DNA from: Rhizorhapis sp036570425
Lineage (GTDB): Bacteria > Pseudomonadota > Alphaproteobacteria > Sphingomonadales > Sphingomonadaceae
Assembly: GCA_036570425.1 (NCBI GenBank)
Contig: DATCYF010000017.1
Coordinates: 1 to 64,000, forward strand
Direction: 5' to 3'
DNA: 64,000 nucleotides
Shown here: positions 61,755 to 64,000 of the stretch, in pieces
How the letters are laid out: each line of letters starts with the position of its first letter
Numbering within the stretch: position 1 is the first letter of the stretch
Notes under the pieces: generated by a model
What the model saw: the letters and a program-made list of their open reading frames with translations, nothing else
Told to the model about the DNA's origin: nothing
Databases searched by the model: none
Made by a program: the position numbers and the translations under genes

Positions 61755-64000
61755 TTATTTCGTCAGCAGCCCCCGGGCCTGGCCCGTCAGTTCCGCCAGC
61801 ATCGCTGTGTTCGTCGCTGTGGCGGCCCTCGCGCGTTTCACGAGTGCCCGGAACTGATCGACTCGTTTCTCCTTGGCCGCGAGCCAGCTATCGACATGGG
61901 CATGTATATCCTTACCCTTGGCCTCGCTCAGAAAATCGAGCCTGATCTGTTGCAGGTCGCGCGCGACGCCTGACACCAGCAGCCGTTCCCACGGGTCCGA
62001 AGGCACCATGCGTGCGGCGGTCGATTGCACCCAATCGATCCCCAGCGTCTCGCCCAGCCGGGTAAAAGCCTGGGTCACGTCGATTTCGCTGACGTCCAGC
62101 TTGCGGGCCAATCGTGCCAGCCCGACCGCGCCATCCATCTTGAACAGAGCCAGCGCCCGCTCCGTCAGCGCTGGTGGTGCGCCCAGAGCGGCCAGATGAT
62201 CCGCAATCGTTTCTGCCCGGCGAAGGGTTTCAGGGCGCAAGAGGCGGTCCACCTCATCGGCCAGCCTCGACACCCCAGGCTGAAGCATCTCCAGCCCTCC
62301 GCCTGGCAACGTGCCCGTTGGCAGGCTGCGGATCAGGTCGGCAATCTGCGCGCGCATGGCGCCCGCGATTTCCGACAAGAGCGCAAGGCGTGCGCTTTCC
62401 GTTATCGTACTGCTGTCGATGTCCCGCCAGAGCGCTGGCACATCGAAGAGACGTTCAGCAATCACGAAGGCCGATGACAGATCGGCCAGCGAACACCCTG
62501 CTTCTTCCGCCAATTCGAAGGGATGAATGATGCCCAGTCGATTGACGATCCGGTTGGCAAGCTCCGTCGCGATAATTTCGCCGCGAAGCTGATGATCCTG
62601 AATCGCCTGAGCATGCGATTTCTGCATGGCAGGCGGGAACGATGCTGCCAGTTCGTCAATCATGGTGGGATCGGCAGCAATATCGCGATGACGCTCAATG
62701 GCGTCCTGCAGAGTCAGCTTGGCCGTTGAAAGCAGAATTGCCAACTCAGGCCGGGTCAGCCCTTGCCCCTCCTGGATACGGCGCAGCAATTCTTCATTGC
62801 TTGCAAGTCCCTCCACGCGCCGGTCCAGTTGGCCGTTATTCTCGAATATTTCGATCAGGCGAACATAGGATGGAAGGGCGCTTGCCCCGCCGGCCTGCGC
62901 AATGGAAAGGCCAAGCGCCTGCAAGCGGTTATCCTCCAGCACAATCGCCGCTACCGAATCCGTCATAGAATCCAGCAGTGTGTTGCGATCTTCGAAACTG
63001 AGTCTTCCCTCGCGCATGTCCTTGTTGAGCGCGATCTTGATATTGACCTCATTGTCGGAACAATCGACGCCCGCACTATTGTCGATGAAGTCCGTGTTGA
63101 TCCGCCCGCCGTGCAATGCGTAGGCGATGCGCCCTGCCTGCGTAACGCCCAGATTGGCTCCTTCGCCGACCACCTTCGCGCGCAATTGCTCTCCGTCCAC
63201 ACGCAAGCGGTCATTGGCGGGATCGCCCACATCAGCATTATTTTCGGCAGCCGCCTTCACGAAGGTGCCGATCCCGCCAAACCAGAGCAGGTCGGCAGGG
63301 GCTTTCAATATTGCCGATATGAGCTGCGTTGGCTCCAGTTCGTCGTCAGGTATGTCGAGCAGCAGCTTTACTTCAGGGCTGAGGGGGATGCTCTTCTGAC
63401 TGCGCGAAAACACGCCGCCGCCAGCAGAAATCAGCCCCCGGTCGTAGTCGTCCCAGCTTGATCGCGGCAGATCGAAGAGGCGCTTCCGCTCCTCCCAGCT
63501 CGTCGCCGGATCGGGATCGGGGTCAAGGAAGATATGCCGGTGGTCAAAGGCCGCCACCAGTCTGATGCTTTTGGAACGGAGCATGCCGTTGCCAAACACG
63601 TCGCCTGACATGTCGCCACAGCCGACAACGCGCACCGTTTCGGTCTGCACGTCCACGCCCATTTCCAGGAAATGGCGCTGCACGCTGACCCAGGCCCCCC
63701 GGGCAGTGATTCCCATTTCCTTGTGGTCATAGCCATGGCTGCCGCCGCTCGCGAAGGCATCGCCCAGCCAGAAGTCCTGCTCCAGCGCAATGGCATTGGC
63801 GAGATCGGAAAAGCTCGCCGTCCCCTTGTCCGCCGCAACGACGAAATAAGGGTCAGCGCCGTCATGAATAGTCACACCCTGCGGGTGCACGACCTTGCCA
63901 TCTGCTATATTGTCAGTGACCGAAAGCAGCGCCCGAATGAATATCTTATAACTCTCCTTCCCTTCGGCGAGCCAGGCATCGCGGTCCACGCGGGGATCGG
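61755..64000 (-). CDS. NAD-specific glutamate dehydrogenase (GDH-180 type), C-terminal part
   Basis: The visible ~745 codons of a gene that runs off the right edge (its 5' part is outside the window). The whole protein would be about 1500-1600 residues. Seen here: 'SGGSHGYDHKEMGITARGAWVSV' (key part 'GGSHGYDHKEMGITARGAW'), 'VGCGDMSGDVFGNGML' (NAD loop of this family), 'LVAAFDHRHIFLDP', 'RNILL' type helical tail with 'LLRRIQEGQGLTRPELAILLS'. It oxidises glutamate to 2-oxoglutarate with NAD+. Only the missing start prevents a full call. Confidence 0.93.
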   Translation of the reverse strand, partial: DPRVDRDAWLAEGKESYKIFIRALLSVTDNIADGKVVHPQGVTIHDGADPYFVVAADKGTASFSDLANAIALEQDFWLGDAFASGGSHGYDHKEMGITARGAWVSVQRHFLEMGVDVQTETVRVVGCGDMSGDVFGNGMLRSKSIRLVAAFDHRHIFLDPDPDPATSWEERKRLFDLPRSSWDDYDRGLISAGGGVFSRSQKSIPLSPEVKLLLDIPDDELEPTQLISAILKAPADLLWFGGIGTFVKAAAENNADVGDPANDRLRVDGEQLRAKVVGEGANLGVTQAGRIAYALHGGRINTDFIDNSAGVDCSDNEVNIKIALNKDMREGRLSFEDRNTLLDSMTDSVAAIVLEDNRLQALGLSIAQAGGASALPSYVRLIEIFENNGQLDRRVEGLASNEELLRRIQEGQGLTRPELAILLSTAKLTLQDAIERHRDIAADPTMIDELAASFPPAMQKSHAQAIQDHQLRGEIIATELANRIVNRLGIIHPFELAEEAGCSLADLSSAFVIAERLFDVPALWRDIDSSTITESARLALLSEIAGAMRAQIADLIRSLPTGTLPGGGLEMLQPGVSRLADEVDRLLRPETLRRAETIADHLAALGAPPALTERALALFKMDGAVGLARLARKLDVSEIDVTQAFTRLGETLGIDWVQSTAARMVPSDPWERLLVSGVARDLQQIRLDFLSEAKGKDIHAHVDSWLAAKEKRVDQFRALVKRARAATATNTAMLAELTGQARGLLTK

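Overview
The window looks like chromosomal or megaplasmid DNA of a sphingomonad-type alphaproteobacterium. The reasons are large TonB-dependent receptors with 'DIVVTARRRE' plugs beside Rieske oxygenases, a PaoABC-type molybdenum enzyme, a long NAD-glutamate dehydrogenase, a Wzx/Wzy/Wzc capsule-type locus and GC-rich codon use. The genus is inference; nothing in the sequence proves it.

Layout. 1-1.4 kb: an initiator tRNA followed by decayed insertion sequences (an IS5-type element lying against an IS630 fragment). 1.9-3.6 kb: a cobalamin riboswitch upstream of cobO-bluB (corrinoid adenosylation and lower-ligand synthesis). 3.7-5.3 kb: a GNAT-nitrilase fusion. 5.5-10.9 kb: a periplasmic molybdenum aldehyde oxidoreductase (paoABC) with its cofactor maturation genes, a MocA-like nucleotidyltransferase and an XdhC-family chaperone. 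11-12.6 kb: a beta-helix/membrane protein and a scrap of a conjugative relaxase.

12.6-27.8 kb is catabolic module A: TonB receptor, two-subunit Rieske oxygenase, LacI-type regulator, HisD-like alcohol dehydrogenase, SDR, a LuxE/PaaK-like adenylating enzyme, a LuxC-like acyl reductase, an MFS carrier, an atypical SDR and an MmgE/PrpD protein. Two near-identical LacI-type operator sequences lie in front of the Rieske operon and of the HisD/SDR/LuxE/LuxC/MFS operon, so both arms are probably one regulon. This module is the best candidate for an undescribed pathway: it seems to couple ring or alkyl oxygenation with ATP- and NAD(P)H-dependent carboxylate reduction.

28.0-41.8 kb is catabolic module B: TetR, a phosphotransferase-like protein with an altered catalytic loop, AraC, glutathione transferase, Rieske oxygenase, a small unknown protein, a DUF4345-like membrane protein, a molybdopterin oxidoreductase, a second TonB receptor resembling the first, another AraC regulator, an AhpD/CMD-like protein and a third Rieske oxygenase. 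A long inverted repeat (TetR side) and a 21-bp-spaced direct repeat (AraC side) are probable operators. No ferredoxin or ferredoxin reductase is encoded in the window, so the oxygenases must borrow electron donors from elsewhere. The module ends in hairpins, decayed integrase and XRE-antitoxin sequence, and a tRNA-Ser, which is the look of an eroded island boundary.

42.7-64 kb looks more like core genome: alanine dehydrogenase, a Tat-exported beta-helix protein, an exopolysaccharide cluster (two GT4, two GT2, one GT25, acyltransferase, Wzx flippase, pyruvyl transferase, TylF-like methyltransferase, Wzy polymerase, Wzc tyrosine kinase), a luciferase-like flavin monooxygenase, a probable yybP-ykoY (Mn2+) riboswitch ahead of a TMEM165/UPF0016 cation transporter, a YbaY/MliC lipoprotein and the C-terminal part of NAD-glutamate dehydrogenase running off the right edge. 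All calls are from reading the sequence and translations; no database search was run.
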